Shown one piece after another: positions 1 to 14,119 of a stretch of 64,000 bases of DNA. The notes under the pieces are model-generated. The model ran no database searches and was not told where the DNA came from. It saw only the letters and a program-made list of their open reading frames with translations. The translations under genes and the position numbers were made by a program. The stretch comes from Thunnus maccoyii (lineage: Eukaryota > Chordata > Actinopteri > Scombriformes > Scombridae): NCBI RefSeq assembly GCF_910596095.1, contig NC_056550.1, forward strand, positions 7,526,501-7,590,500. The letters are read 5' to 3'. Within the stretch, counting starts at the first letter, position 1. Every line of letters starts with the position of its first letter.

Positions 1-1987
1 GAGCCAACCCTGCTCCTGACCATTGCTTACTGCTTGGCTTTGGTGTGAAGTGGTGAACATGCATTTCTACAACAACTATAGGGTGAGGGTATACAATTTT
101 TATCTTATTGCTATAATCTAACAATAGATATTGGTCTTGACTTGTATCCTCTCACCCGTAATGTCTCTATTGATGTCAGCTGTTGCAACTTTTCAGGTGC
201 TAACCAAATAAAGACAAATATTCAACAAAGCTACAACAGTAGTTCCTGTTGAACCTTCAATATAAACACTGCAGCAGTGTTTTTCAGTGTGTGTCAGCAG
301 TGTGTTTCCCCTATATTCATTCTGCAGCAGCGGTGCGCCACTGCAGAATTATGAGCGCCGCTGGTAAAATTTCACAGGATCGTTAATATCAATGGGCCTC
401 TAATAATTTTCACTCGCACATTGTGCAAGCATGATAGCACCCTACGTTATCGTGGAATTGTTGTGAGTCATCAACTAATGGATCAAATCCCAGAATCCTC
501 CCTCTCCTCATTTTTCATAGGATATCTACGTGCAAGGCACTGTCAGTAGCATAGCTCCTTTAAGGAATAGGGCAGTGCGTAATGTGTGTGTGTGTGTAGC
601 GAGCGCGTGGTTGAGCGACAGTGAGAGCACAAGCAGCAGAAAAATGACAGTGAATGCGAGCGCAGCAGAGGAAAAGGTTAGCAGTAAGTTGTCAATCTGG
701 CAGGAAATGTACAGTACAGGCTACAGTGTGTCAGTTAATACATGCTGCAGCTTTCCCTCCCTCCCCGGCCGCCCCAAAGCAGTCAACCTAGGGAAAACAG
801 TGCTGCAGTGAGTACTGTTCTTAAAAGTGCTCACATGTCTTTATGAAATATACAGATTAGGCTATGAATGGGTCAAATGAAGGTAGCGAGTATGTGTGAA
901 AGTGGTATCTCTTATGGCAAAGGTGCAGCAGCGTATTGCTTAATAGTAACTGTTTGTCGAAGACTTTGTTGTGCCATAGGAGAGGGGGAAGTAGAAAAAC
1001 ACACCTAGCAACAACTGGTGTGTGTGCGTGTGTGTGTGTTTGTGTGTGTATGTGTGTGTCTGTGTGTGTGTGTGTGCGCCCACACAACAACTGTGCCTTG
1101 GCACCTGTCTCCTTCAATCGAGGGACAGATGAAGTTTAAACTGCACGGACAGCTTAGATGACAACGTTGACTCGCTTGACAAAATCTCAGCTTCAACCCT
1201 CTCTGCACATGACATTACATGACACATGCACGCATATAGTTATGAAATATAACATGACACTCTGTGCGGGCAGCATGGCGAGAGCATGCATTACCCACTG
1301 TACATGCATGTCAACACAGGCAATGAGAGCAGAGGTTGAAATGTACCAAATGCAAATGTACCTCTTGGCCCCACCCCCCAGGGCCCAGAGGAACCCACGA
1401 CCAGAGAGCAGGACATGCTAGAACAGAGCCGGAGAGCAGCTCTCGTCCTCAGGCTGTCTGTCAGCTAAAGTAGCACAGACACGCCCACCATATGCTAAGA
1501 GCAGTCTAGCACACAACATCAACTGTATAAACATTATATGCTACAGCGCTAAGTAACTATTTTAATACAGTCGCAACCGTGTAATTCTGCAATTCTTGCA
1601 CGAGCATAAAATATGAATGAAGACAAGGGAAAAAAAAATGTTGCTTATTTACAGCGTGGTAATAAGCCTTGATTTCTTCCAAAAGAATCACTTAGGTGCA
1701 AAGAGTTAAAAAGTGAAGGGAGCAGAGCTGCAGGGACAAGCCCTGCTGTTAGCCTGAGACCCTGCCAACTATCTGACAAAGGCCTCACCTGAGCCAAGAC
1801 ACAGCACAGCCAAACAGGCCATACCATAAACAGCACACTAATGACTTATTTTCATCAAGCCAAACTAAACTGATGAAAAAAAAATCATTAATGATCTCTC
1901 TTGTTTTCCCTTGTTCTGATCTTGCAATTATCAACATATGCACACGGTTGTTTATAGAAAGAGGCTCTACTTGAGAAGTGAACTTAC
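1..1987. other. Probable rbfox2 intron; no coding sequence seen
   Basis: No exon with credible splice sites and family resemblance was found. The stretch holds an imperfect TG microsatellite (about 1018-1078). Open frames crossing it are CA/TG repeat translations. The rbfox2 exon encoding GNQEP, expected next, was searched for by eye and not found. Confidence 0.5.
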
Positions 1988-2020
1988 CGGTAGCATTGCA
2001 GGGTAGTAAAGCCCCATCAT
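1988..2020 (-). CDS. rbfox2: Candidate alternative first coding exon of rbfox2
   Basis: On the minus strand a consensus donor (CCG|GTAAGT) closes a purine-rich stretch at 1988. Two adjacent ATGs (2020 and 2017) open an 11-codon frame, MMGLYYPAMLP, that reaches the donor in phase 0. That is the phase needed to join the next rbfox2 exon, since exon 2 also ends in phase 0. It lies in intron 2, where internal promoters of RBFOX genes often sit (family knowledge). The untranslated part would be the GA-rich minus-strand sequence from about 2021 to 2450, which has scattered CpGs. I do not recall this peptide from any known isoform, so this rests only on position, phase and donor. It may be chance. 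Confidence 0.3.
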
Positions 2021-2039
2021 TGTCTGATCTTGAGGAACA

Positions 2040-3817
2040 ACTGCTGACCAGCACTCCACCTTCTCGTTCCTTCTCCTCTCTTCTTCTATATGTGTCTCTA
2101 TCTCTCCTCCTGTTCCTCCTCTCCTCTGTCTGTGCTCTAGGACCATGAGCTGACGGTGGCCTCAGTCCACTTCTGTCTGTCTCACACATTCAAATTCTCC
2201 CTCGTTCACTAACTCTTCCTCCTCCTTCCCCTTCGCCGGAGTCCCTTCTTCCACTTCTCCAGCACGCAAGGCTCGTTTGCCTGTCACTCTCTGCCTCTCC
2301 TTTCTTCGTCTCCCTGGCCCTGCTGCTCTGATCCCCCTCGGGCCTTTCTGTCTCTCTCCTCCTGACAGCCTGAGTTTCTTCTCTCCTGCTCTCTCTCTTC
2401 TCTTTGCTCTGCGTCTGTCATTCACACGCTCGCGCTACACCGTCCTGCTGCTCCCCCTGCTTCCCCTTGTTCCCGCCCCTCTTTTAAACTTTCCCTCCCT
2501 CTCAGCCTCAGTGCCTCCTATCCATCAAAGCATCCATCCTTCCATCTAGCCATCTAACCCTGTATCTGGATGGAGTCAGAAAGCTGCTGCTGCTGTCTCC
2601 TCAAACCCCCAGAGAGAGAAAAGGAACAGGAAGGAAGAAGATGCCGTCTTGTATCCACGCACTGGCAGCCTGAGAATACGGAACACGAACGCGACCCCCA
2701 CTGCATTGCAGCTTTTTTTGATGATTTATTTATTGCGTGGCAGCTTGTCAGCTCCAAAAAGCAGTGGTAGGTAGGCCAGTCTGTAGACGGCTAGGTAGAC
2801 AGCTGCGTGGGTAGGCTCCTAGATCACCATCTCTGCTGCAGCTGCCTTCATCACACAGATGGAAGTCTCACAAAACTGAGGGAGCGCCAGCCCCGATCCC
2901 ACTATCTAAACCTCAACCTGAACATGAATCTGTATCACGTTGCATTGCGCCTTTTTCTTCTGGCTCGGGCTCAGTTCCCTCACTTCCCACTACTAAACTG
3001 TTAGGGGGGCGCTTAATTTGCCGAGATGAGAGTGCAGTTCTTTGCACCGCATTTTCATATGGGAGGGACTGAACTCTGCGGAAAAAAAAGCCCTGATGCC
3101 AAGCTTTCAGACATCTGCTGAGTCTGGCTAGAACTGGGTCCAGAGGGATGGAGGGAGGGCAAGATAAGTGAATGGAGGTGGTGGAGGGGGAAAGGGGTAA
3201 ACGAAGGGAGCAGGGGCAGAGACAGAGGCGCAGGGGATGCGAGCGAGAGATAACGGGATAGAGAGATAAATGGATAAAGGGCTGGGCGAAAAAAAAAAAA
3301 GAGCGAGGGATGACAGGATTAGGGCTGTAAGTGAGGAGGATGAGAGGATGAATAGGGGATGATCTGAGGGATTAAGCACATAGACTGAACACAGCGATAA
3401 ACACACGCAGCCTCGCACAAACACATGCACATAATGTACACACAGATGTGCTGTGATCATATTCATGCTGCTGAACTTTGGCTGAAATACACACACAGAC
3501 TCATACAAAGGGCTATATCTATCCCACACTCATCAGCTGACTCACACAAAGGCCTCCTTCTTCAAACAAAGTATCTACAGAAAATCAATAGCTCAGGCGT
3601 AACTATTCTATAGCAATAATCCATCGCTGGTTAATAGTAAGTCCTCATGTGAAGGTTACGGCGCGCTAAATAAAATAAAAATGCTTAGGAATGTAGCCTC
3701 TATGACTTGTTTGTATGTGTGTTTGTGTGTGTTTGTGTGTGTGTGTTGTGAACCCTGATCATTTCTGTGACCTCAACAGCAGGAGACTGACACGTATGGC
3801 CCTGAGGGTCAGAATGG

Positions 3818-3867
<50 letters not shown>

Positions 3868-5748
3868 CTCACAGTGTGCAGCAGCAGTAGCAGGGACCCA
3901 CAGGAGCCTGTGACCGTTTAACACACTCATATTGACACAGACCTACAGGCAGTTCAAACATGCATACATAACATAAGACAGGAGACATTACCAAGACAAA
4001 TGTACTGCAGCAGTGAACAAGCCAATCCGGCTAAGCTAGGCTTGGCTTGCTCCATTTGCATGATAACCAGCAGCTAGTGTGCTAGAGACTCCTAATATGT
4101 GTGCTCAAGGGCAGAATACATTTGTGGGGACGACTTTTAAATCATTTATTAAACAAATGCGGCAGTGTGCGTTGGCACTGAATTGAACAGATGAGATGTA
4201 GCGCAGATCAGATGTGCCGCAGATCGCAAGTATTTCTCTGCTCAGGTGTTTGTCTTACAAGCAGAGGAATCCGGACAGGCGAGTGCCAAGACTGGAATAC
4301 ACTGTATGTCTGCTCTTACTGAGCAACTGACTATTGTATGATTTTGTGCCCTGCAGGCAAGCCATCTTAAATAACTTGTTTCCATTTCTGTTTCACCTCT
4401 ATTCCACTTCTTCGCATCATCCTCTCCCGTCTTGCCTTTAATCTCTTTCACAATCTTTATTTTTGTCGACACGTCAACAACAGAAATAACTGAATATCGG
4501 ACAGGAGGGAAGGGAAGGGAAATTTGATATTACGTAAAACTGACTTTAAACCTGAAAGACAAATTCTTACAGCGTCAGCCTCTTTAAGTCGCTCGCTCGC
4601 TCTCTCTCTCTCGCCGTTGGAGAGCTGTATTCCCAAGAAAGGAGATGCCAAGGGTAGAGCAGGAGTAAGGGGGAAAAAAAAAAAGAAGAAGAATACATGG
4701 AAGGAGATGAGGCCTCTGAGAATCTCCCGTGTTGTGATGTGGGGAGGGAGGCTGGGGGCTCACAGCCTCACAGACCAACACTCCCCTCCTGTGGCACTGC
4801 CAGAGAGCTGCACATCCCAAACACATGCACGCTGGAAACACACTTACACATGCACGCGAACACAGAGACAAAGGTACTCACACACACACACACATACATG
4901 CAAGAATCCTCTCTCATAAACACACCCAAATGGAGGTCGCATGTGCATACACACAAACTCATCCACACATGAGTACTGAGCTGGTCTGAGCCGCTCAATG
5001 TGCTCTGCTGCTTGGAGGTAGATAAGAAAATAGTCAGCTACCCTGCCGCTGCGCTGCACACATAAGGCACTCATTACTGAGAGCAATATGCATGGAGAGA
5101 CACTTAGAATAAGAAAGAGAGTGGAAGAGAGAGACTGAGAGAGGCATTACAAGAAAGAAAGTGTGAAAGGATAGGATTGTGGAAACAGTATTGCATGAGG
5201 AGGGTGCGGAGCTTAAGTTTAAAGAAGGTGATATCGTAATTTCTTTCTACTTTCTGAGGGTCAAGCCTTTGAAAGAGAAGCTCAATCACTCCCAGTTCCT
5301 CTTCCAATCCTTCTAACAGCCATCATTTATAAGCTACCACAGGCTGTAGCGGAGGAAAAATAAAAGAGCTCCCGCAGGACTTCATAACTGTCTCGATAAT
5401 GATGCCGTTGTACAACAGAGCCACATCCATCCTGCAACAGGACTAGATGGGTGACAACACTTGGTTCCCCTGGCCAAGAACAATTAAAGCTTCTAAAATT
5501 ATTTATATTACACTGTGCCACACATTTGTTCCAACATTTAGAGGAACCAGAGAGTACAACTATCCTTGTTTCAATTTTCTTACAAGTCAGTGGATACATT
5601 TCCTTTACATCTTGTGAGCAGGCAGCATTTGATTAACTGAACTTGGTGGCTGAAAACTAGAACATCTCCAGTGATTTCAGGATACTGTATTAGCATTTTT
5701 TGTAAATGTATTTTTACAGAGGTTTGCAAGCAGTCACTAATCTCTTAC
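2040..5748. other. rbfox2 intron with long purine/pyrimidine tracts and CA repeats
   Basis: Pyrimidine-rich on the plus strand at about 2040-2520 and purine-rich at about 3130-3370. TG repeats occur at about 3713-3749, a (CA)n at 3819-3866, and CA-rich sequence at 4800-4960. No supported exon was seen. Arg/Lys-rich or Ser/Pro-rich open frames here are translations of simple sequence. Confidence 0.5.
3819..3866. repeat. (CA)n microsatellite
   Basis: An uninterrupted CA dinucleotide run of about 24 units in the rbfox2 intron. It follows shorter TG runs at about 3713-3749, so the two could pair in single strands. Confidence 0.95.
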
Positions 5749-8520
5749 CTGACTGTGAGGTGGGTATCCATGGAAACCGGGGTTTAAAGGCTCATTGTTC
5801 TGCAAGAGACAACAGGAGGGAGGAGAGCGCTGTAAGTGGCTAGGCTTTTGAAAATGAGTGGATGCAGCATGACAGTCCAAAACTTTTACATTTCAGGTGA
5901 AATGCACTCTCAGACAAAAACCTCCATCTAGCTTGTTTTCCATCTAGATACTGGAAAATAAAATGAGTGGGAGGATGGTATAATTGGGTTTTTTTCCTTA
6001 CTGTCTTGAACAGATTATTTAGACTAAATAATATTATGTTACAACAACAACAACAACAACAACGACGATGATGCTGAGAAACAGAACACAGTTCATACAA
6101 GGACAGAAGACATTTAATGAAAGGAAAAGACTGAAGAGTGAGTTAACAGTCTGTGTGGATGCTGTGACTGCTGAACCATTACTCCAGCTTACCAACATTT
6201 CATATCCAGCTAACCAATCAAAATCCACTCGCAGAGGGTGAGCCCCCCCCCATCCCTCATTGACGCTGCCCCAGAAACTAGTGTTGTGGTTAATTGCTCT
6301 GTAATTACTTTTAATTAGATTATTTCTGTCTCTCTCCCTCTCTTTTCTCTCTGACTATTATTTTCTCCTCCGTGTCATTTTGCCCCGGCAAGAGGAGCCA
6401 TTGTTTGCTGCAGAGCTAGGTGAGGAGGAGGAGGAGGAGGAGGCGAAAGAAAGACAAAGAGGTGGAGGGGGTAGCGGAGGAGGACTGGAACAATGGAGAA
6501 AGTTAACCAAACGATGATATTTTGACAGCAGTGAGAGAGATGACACAGTCTAGCCTGCTGGCGTGCCTCGCAGAGAAAACATGACCTCCTAGTGAGACTC
6601 ATGCCTCTGCTCTCCTGCAGGAGAAGGGAAAAGGGGGGGGGGGGAGGGGAGGACGGGAGCGAGAGGACGAGAGAAGGTCTGAGGGGGGAAAAGAAAGATG
6701 TGTGTATATGTATGTGGGGTGGGGTGCTGGTCTTTTAGAACTGCTGATGTTTTCATTACATTTAATCTGCGGGACTGAGGGGTAGACAAAATGTTTCAAA
6801 TCCTTGCGCTGCCCCTCGGCCTGAATACACTCCGCCATTCAGCAAACAGCTTGAGTGTGGGCTGTGTAATGCTGCAGCAATGAGAAGGGCAGATTTGGCT
6901 TCTGAAGAGTGTCAACAGACTTAACCTCCTGGCCCTGACCTCGAGCTGCCTGCTGCGGGAACCACTTCCGGATTGCATTCATTCAGCCAATCAAGGGCAA
7001 GTGTCTGACAGAGGGCCACGGTGACAGCGGACTGACACAAACAGACAAACAGCTATCAAAGGTGATCCAGGAGAGCTAGCCTATAGGACTAGACTAGGAT
7101 TTGAAGATATATAAGCTAAGAGCAAAAACAGATGTGGCGATGATGTATGGCTGAATGAAAAAGGGGTAGTGTCTAGACGGAGTGGGCTAGAGGGAAGCCA
7201 AGGGGGAAATTAAGTTATTAGCAACATGAGTATGACGGAAAAAAGGACAGATGTAAAGAATAGGTAAGTATGAGAGTGAAACTTTTGATGCATGAGCAGT
7301 AAACCCGTGTATGTGTGTGTGTGAGAGTGTGTGTGCGTATTTGTGTCCAGACTCGGGACCCGTCCTCCCTTTCCCCCTGTCTGAAACAGCCCTTTCTTTG
7401 TCTCCGCTCTCCACTTCCTGTTTCATCTGGAACCAATTTCCCCCTCGTGCCTCGTCCCCAGGGGGAACACTCTCCTTGGTGCGCCGCGTTTACAGGCGAA
7501 TGGACGGGCTTATATTCAGCAACATACTCGCTGTGTAAAAAAAAGGTGTCGGTGCTCAGCATGGCACAGATGGAAATGTAGTATTAGGAGATGTAGAGAG
7601 CAGAATCTCAAGTCTACAAAGCCTTGGGGCAATGTCGGCAGTGAATGAGAAAATGCTTCCCATTTTAAATAACAAGAGCTGCATGTTGTGAGTTACTAAC
7701 AGTGTGATGCATTTCAAACAGGACTAAACTGACATCTGGTTTCAGTGCACCGAAAACTGGAGCTTAACATTGTATTTGTTCAGTGTTTGAGCTGTAAGTC
7801 CTTCGTGGTGGTGAGAAACAAAACACTAGCAGCCGAAGAAATTTGATCATTTAACCGGATTACTACAATATAGATACAATTACGAGTGATTGTTGGAGAA
7901 TGAGTGTTTTTTTTTTATATCACATTTACAGTCAAAGTAAGAGTGTGGGCGCCGCACTAGCAACAAAAACTGGGAGGAAAATTGGAATGCCAGTGAAATC
8001 TAAACCAAAATTATCCCCAACCATCAAATTATAGAGTCGCTGTTGGTTCTGCAGTGGACGGAGCAAAGTGGAAAGAAGAAAGAGAAAGGGGAGGAGGAGG
8101 AGGAGGAGGAGGAGTTTACGTAGAAGAACAGGAGGAGGGAGAGAGGGTAGAGTTGAGCAACATCTGGAATCAATCTGTCTGCAAGAGAGAGAGGGAGGGA
8201 GGGAGGGAGGGAGAGGAGGGGGGGGAGCAGGATAGATGGATGGGGGAAGGACAGAGGAGAAAGAAAGAAGAAAAGAAAGGACACAGTTAGATGAAAATAA
8301 GGGGCAGAGACAGACACACACATGTGAGGAAGAATGTGGGGAAGAAGACGGCCAAAGCCAAGAAAGGGGAGAGAAATATAAAACACTAAAAGATTTGCGA
8401 AACGGAGACAATGAGTCATAAGAGAAGAATGCCATGTGATTTATATTTTGTTAAAGGGTGGGGGAAGGGATTGGGGGTCTGAACTTGATACCTAGTTTTC
8501 AAACAGTCATTTACTCACAC

Positions 8521-8561
<41 letters not shown>

Positions 8562-11500
8562 CTCCCTTTGCCATATGGCATTGCTTTTAAGTATATTACA
8601 TGCCTGCATGTCTTAAAAAGTATACAAAAGAAAACCACATTTATTACTGCCATGTTTTTTTTTTTTTTGAAATTAACAAACTCAGTGTGCTGCACTAAGC
8701 CTGTCCAGGTTGAAAGCTGGGCTTTCCTCCCGCACTTTTGCAAGTTTCCATTAAGTTAATTCCATATAGTTTGTGAGCGAGGAGGAGCCTTTGAAGGCGC
8801 CGGCTGGCTGACTGTGAGGGCTTCAGACTGCACTGGCAGGGATCAGCAAAAGCGCAGAAAACCAGTTACACACACACACACATAAACACACACACTCTCT
8901 CTCTCTCTCTTTCTCTGTCCCCCTCTCTGACTCTGCGGAGGGCAAAACTAAAGGGCGTCTCTCTTGTTTATTTTCTCTCTCTCTCTCTCCAACTTGCTAT
9001 TTTAGGAGAAGGAAAGAAGTTAGGGAGTTGCTGGAGCAAACGGGTAGAAGCAGGGGAAATAAAAAGGAGCAGCAGTGGTGAAGGAAGGCAAAATGACATG
9101 AGGTCAACAGATGGTGAGAGGGGAGGGAGGGAGGGAGGAAGGGAGGGAGGGAGGGAGGAGGGGAGCGGGGTAATTAAGGGGGGCTGCTGCAGGCATCCAG
9201 TGGTCCCTGACAGAGCGGCCTGAGGAGGTGGACTGCGCCGATGTTTGGCTTTATGGTCTCAATCATATCAACAACTCTAAGAAAAATCCCACCTGCTGAA
9301 GAAAAATCTTTACCCACAAGACTAAAATCCAGACTGTGGAGTACTCCGGCTCTGAGAAAGTCCAGCATTCCACCTACTGTATATATAAAGGTGTGATATA
9401 GATCTATGTGCCAGAGTTAATATCACACAAATTACTTTCAGAGGCCTTAAAATATTTGAAAAACTAAAAGCACCACCCCTACGACTAAACTCAAGATCAT
9501 CAACTCCACTGTATGACCGGATCTGAGACGTGGAAAAACCATCTGAGAGGATCAAACAGTGCCACTGTAAAATGCAGAAACTGAAGGAGGAATTGACAAA
9601 ACAGTCCGGAGGGCACAGGACTAAAGCTGATGAGTGTGATTTGTCAATGTGCTATGCTCCAAAAGGTATATCAAAGCCGAATGATGCAGCTCAAAATGAC
9701 AAATGTTGTGGAGGTAGTCGATAATGTGGGACCTAAAGTCAGACAAAGACAACTAAGAGGAAGGGTAGAAAGACAAGATGAATCGCAGTGTTTCCTCTTA
9801 TTACTCATAACAGCACCCTTTTCAGACACTGCAGACCGAAATGTGCCCACAAAACGAGACAGCTACACGTTTTTGTTCCTTTTTTTAGCTATAGTTTGTG
9901 TATTTTCTAAAGGAGTTGAACTGGGTACAAGTTATTGTTTCCGATCCCACAGTAAGAAAACATGTGGCTCTAAAGCTTTTACCTTTCCTCTGACTGTGTG
10001 GATGACCAGGAGTTAAGTCAAGAGTTATTCAAGTGCTGTATTCAGGTGTGAGCCTTCGTGCATGAGCCTCTACATGCAGATTCCTGCAGCAGCACGCATT
10101 CATCTCTGCTTGAGCTGCATTGTCTTCTAAATGTTTCTGTTGCCAGTAGTGATTTACTTGAGGACTTTGCGTGTACTTTGTGATTTAATAAACTGTGGTT
10201 TGCTCCTTCTTAGTAGGTAAATCTGAGAATGTGAAGACGATTTCTTGGGGCACTGGACGTAATAAATACACAACACTGTCCACTGATGCACAACATGTCC
10301 ATCTCATGTTACTGCAACTGTCAAAGGGTCAAACCATATGCTGAAGCAATCTCTTCACCATATGCTTTAACAGCAGAACCAGGCACATCATGACAGAAAG
10401 GTACAGCTCCACCTAGCAATGTGTGCATCCAGTTTGTTTTAAGAATCGCATTTAGGGCCGCAAATAATTATTTTTATTATCAATTAATCTGTTGATTATT
10501 TTCTTGATTCATCAATTCATCAGAAAACATCAGAAAACAATGAAAAATGAAATGAAAAACAGTCCAAAACCAAAATATAATCACTATATAATCAAAATAT
10601 TTCATTTTTACAATGTCAGACCAAGAAAAGCAGCAAATTCTCACTTTTAAGAACCTGGAACCATCAAATGTCTGGTGTTTCTGCTTGAAAAATGACTTAA
10701 ACAAATAATTGATCATCAAAATTGTTCTTGATTAATGGTTAATAATTCATTACAAATAATTAATGGTTGCAGCTCAATTTCCATTCCTACACATTTTGGT
10801 TTTTTTCCTGATGTTATTACTCTGCTTCTGCTTTTATTCCAATCTCAACCTACAGAAAACAAAACATTAATGTGGATGTGTGTTAAACAAAAATTGAACA
10901 TTAGAAATAAAACATTACAGTTGCAATCATAAATTACTAATGATCACCAATACAACTTCTTAGTAATTTATTTCATTTAAATGAGAGATGCTGAACATAC
11001 TTTTTTGCCCCGTAACTTACACCAATATGCTGCACAGGCTGCTTCATTGTTTTCTGTCACATCTAATTATTTCAGTTTGTCAGGGCAAAGCCTCTAGTGC
11101 ACCGCTGGCATGCATTATGTTACGATGCCCAATAAACTAAACTGGAACACACACTTATGTAAGTTGATGGATGATCTTAAAGAGGACAAAGCATCACACA
11201 CACAACATTATGGATCCAGGTATATTCCATAACTGAGTCTGAATTATTTATGACACTGTGGCAGCTGTGACAATGCTGTGGCAGGGCATCACAGATGACC
11301 CCATGTAAGGGAAACACTGAATTGACATTTCGTTGTGTGTGTGGGTGGAGATGGGAGCACATATGACAGTTTGGGGGCAGCCTTGGGGAGGAGGCATGTA
11401 AGGGTGGGGGAGTGGTGACATGATGACCATAAAGGGAGCGTTAACATGAGAGTGTCATGTTAAGGGGCTGAAAGCAGTGTGCTTAACAAGAGTAAGGAGA

Positions 11501-14087
11501 AAGAGAGCGAGAGAGAGAGCGAGAGAGAGAGAGGAACAGAGATTTTTAATCTGTTTTCCTTTTTTTTAAGACTAGTGCCTTTCTTCTCTTTGTCTTCAAT
11601 GTGATTAGTCCTTTATGGTTTGGCAATACTGATATTGTACTTGCCAATAAAGAACACCGAATTGAACAAAACACACACATTGGGAGAGAAAGAATATGAG
11701 TTGAGCAACTTTGTCTGGGGAATTTTTAGCTTATCGTTGCCAGTTCAAAAGTCAAGGGTGACTCCGCTGTGCTGCGGCTTAAAGTTTAACAGCAATCATT
11801 AAACAGCAGTAGGCAGCATACCGTGAGACCAGGTAGGATTGTGTGCGACCCTTTGTTACACATATTAACACACATAGGTATGAGCTGAACACACAACCTG
11901 ACCCACCTGTCTCCTCTGCCTCTTTGTGTTGTACTGTTTTCCTACTGAGGATATTTCTTCTTTTCTGTGAATAATTCAAGCTGCTGACTTCTGAAGGACG
12001 CTTAGACTTTTAGGCTACAGTTACAGGCTTTCTGGGTACATTCAGGACTTGTGCCTTTTGTAACGTTGCAATCACAAGGCCTCTTGGTAAAGACGGCGTA
12101 AAGACAGCTTTATCTTGCCATTTTACAGTCGAAGATTAGGGGCACCAACAAATACCTCCTTTCATTGTAAATTAATCTTTTACTTATTTTGTGACTTTGC
12201 AACTTCCAAGTCTATGAAAAATAATGACAAGTGCCCTTAAAAAGACCAAAGTGATGTCTTAAAATGCAGTTTGTCTGACTAATCAACTAAAAGTTAACTG
12301 AAAATAAAACATAACAGCAAATCTTTCACATTTGTTTATTTAAAAAATAATTTTAGTAATTAATCAATTATAAGAAATGACACTGATTTATTTTATTGAC
12401 ATTTAAAATGTTCTGTGAGCTTAAATTTAAGGATGTTAAAAATGCGCAGTGTCACACTGGGATATCAACAAGAGATATCCACGAGAATGAGATTTTGTTC
12501 ACTTCACAACAAAAACTATTTTAAAATTTGGGGGCAATTTAATTCCAGCACCAAGTAAACCCAGCAAGATCTCCAGTGTATCCTTGTATGCCTGTTTTCA
12601 AAGGCAAATGGTCGGAAGCTGACTGTTGTCAGCAATACATTTTCATAAGCAACCAATACCACAGACTAAATTTCTCGCTGGGCTACTGGACAGAAAAAAA
12701 AAAGGTCAAGTGCCTGTGTTTTACAGAAACAAAAAAAACTCTCATTCTGAAAAAAAAACTGTTGTTAATAACCTATCTCAGTGATCTGTCCATGCATATC
12801 AACCCCCACTGCCCCCTCTCCTTGCCTGGCCCCCTCCCTTTGCTCTGGCCCGTTAAAGCGATCAGTCTGGTTAATGCCCTCTCCTAAATGAGCTTTGATC
12901 TCGTTAGCGCGACACAAAGCCTCTTTACTGCCAACGATAGGACAAATCGGCTCTCCGAAACCGAGAGAGATAGACAGATGTAGAGAGAGGGAGAGAGAGT
13001 TAGAACTGTACTCCCACTGCATCTGAGTGGACCACAGCACTGCCTCAAGGGGAACGCATCAATACTCCCAGCTGAGAGTTGGAAAAAAAAAAAATAAAGA
13101 GATAGAGGAGAGATGACACATGTAGGAGATCACAGGAAAACCAAACATGAGAGGAAAACGAGACAAGACAGATGCAGAGCCGGAAAAGAAGTGATAGATG
13201 TTGCTGTATAAATTTGAGTGATTGGAGATGGGCTGAGAGAGGGACAGATAATCAAAGATGGCAGAGGGAGATGGGACGGCAGAGAGAAAGAGTGAAGGGG
13301 GGGGAGGGGTTGGGGCGGTTTGCCTCACTGGCACACTGAAAGCCTGTGAACCAGGAGTCAATTAGCAATCTGGAAATATGCCTGGGGGGAGACGGGGAGG
13401 GAGGAGGATGGAGGGGAATCAGAGGACAGCTAGAGGGGAGCAGGGGAAACAGGGGAGGATATGAAGGGGGTCTGCAGTTTGTTTGAGGCAGAGCGGGGGA
13501 GGAAAGCAGGAGCAACAAAAGGGAGAGGAGGCGATCCGCTGCACTCTCATTTATTATTACAGTCCTGATTTACAGTCAGCCAGGAAGGTCAGCAATCTAC
13601 TACCTCTCGCGCTCAACGGGAATAGTATGGTAATTGTTGGCTGCATTTAGTTATCAGAGCATCCACTGAACTCATCTTCCTCATCCAGAGCACGCACTAA
13701 GCCACAGCCAGCGACTACCATTCAACTACCATAACTGATTTACTGGCATATCCCCTCAATGTCATTTTCCTTTTTTTTTTTTTTTTATTTATCCTTTGCA
13801 TAAAGTAGACAGTGTTATTCAACTACTCATCTTCATTCAGAGCCTATCCTGCTGCTTATCTCTCACCCCAACTTATCATGCCATTCCTAACATCCATCAC
13901 TCCTCTCATCCTTATCATGATCCCTGATGGATACAAAGTAATGGGTCCGATTTCCTTTCTGTCCTCTTTCTCCTTGCCTCCATCCTTTATTTCCCCTCTA
14001 CATCTATCCATCTAGAACACATCTGTGAGTCTCTTTTCTGCCGTGCAGTCCATCCAAATATCAAGTCCATGTCCAACACCACCCCAC

Positions 14088-14119
<32 letters not shown>

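Noticed and set aside
857-1208. Three overlapping open frames rich in His/Thr or Val/Cys
   Set aside because: They translate a TG/CA microsatellite on both strands; no splice context or family match. The same holds for frames at 3700-3930, 20660-20941 and 60692-61006.
2162-2425. Arg/Glu-rich 87-residue minus-strand frame
   Set aside because: Composition follows a pyrimidine tract on the plus strand. It may overlap a 5'UTR, but nothing supports it as protein.
7932-8435. 167-residue Ser/Pro/Leu-rich minus-strand frame
   Set aside because: Created by the long GA-rich tract; several frames are open at once, as expected for simple sequence.
13059-13518. Two overlapping Pro/Ser-rich minus-strand frames
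   Set aside because: Purine tract on the plus strand; no start context, splice sites or family resemblance.
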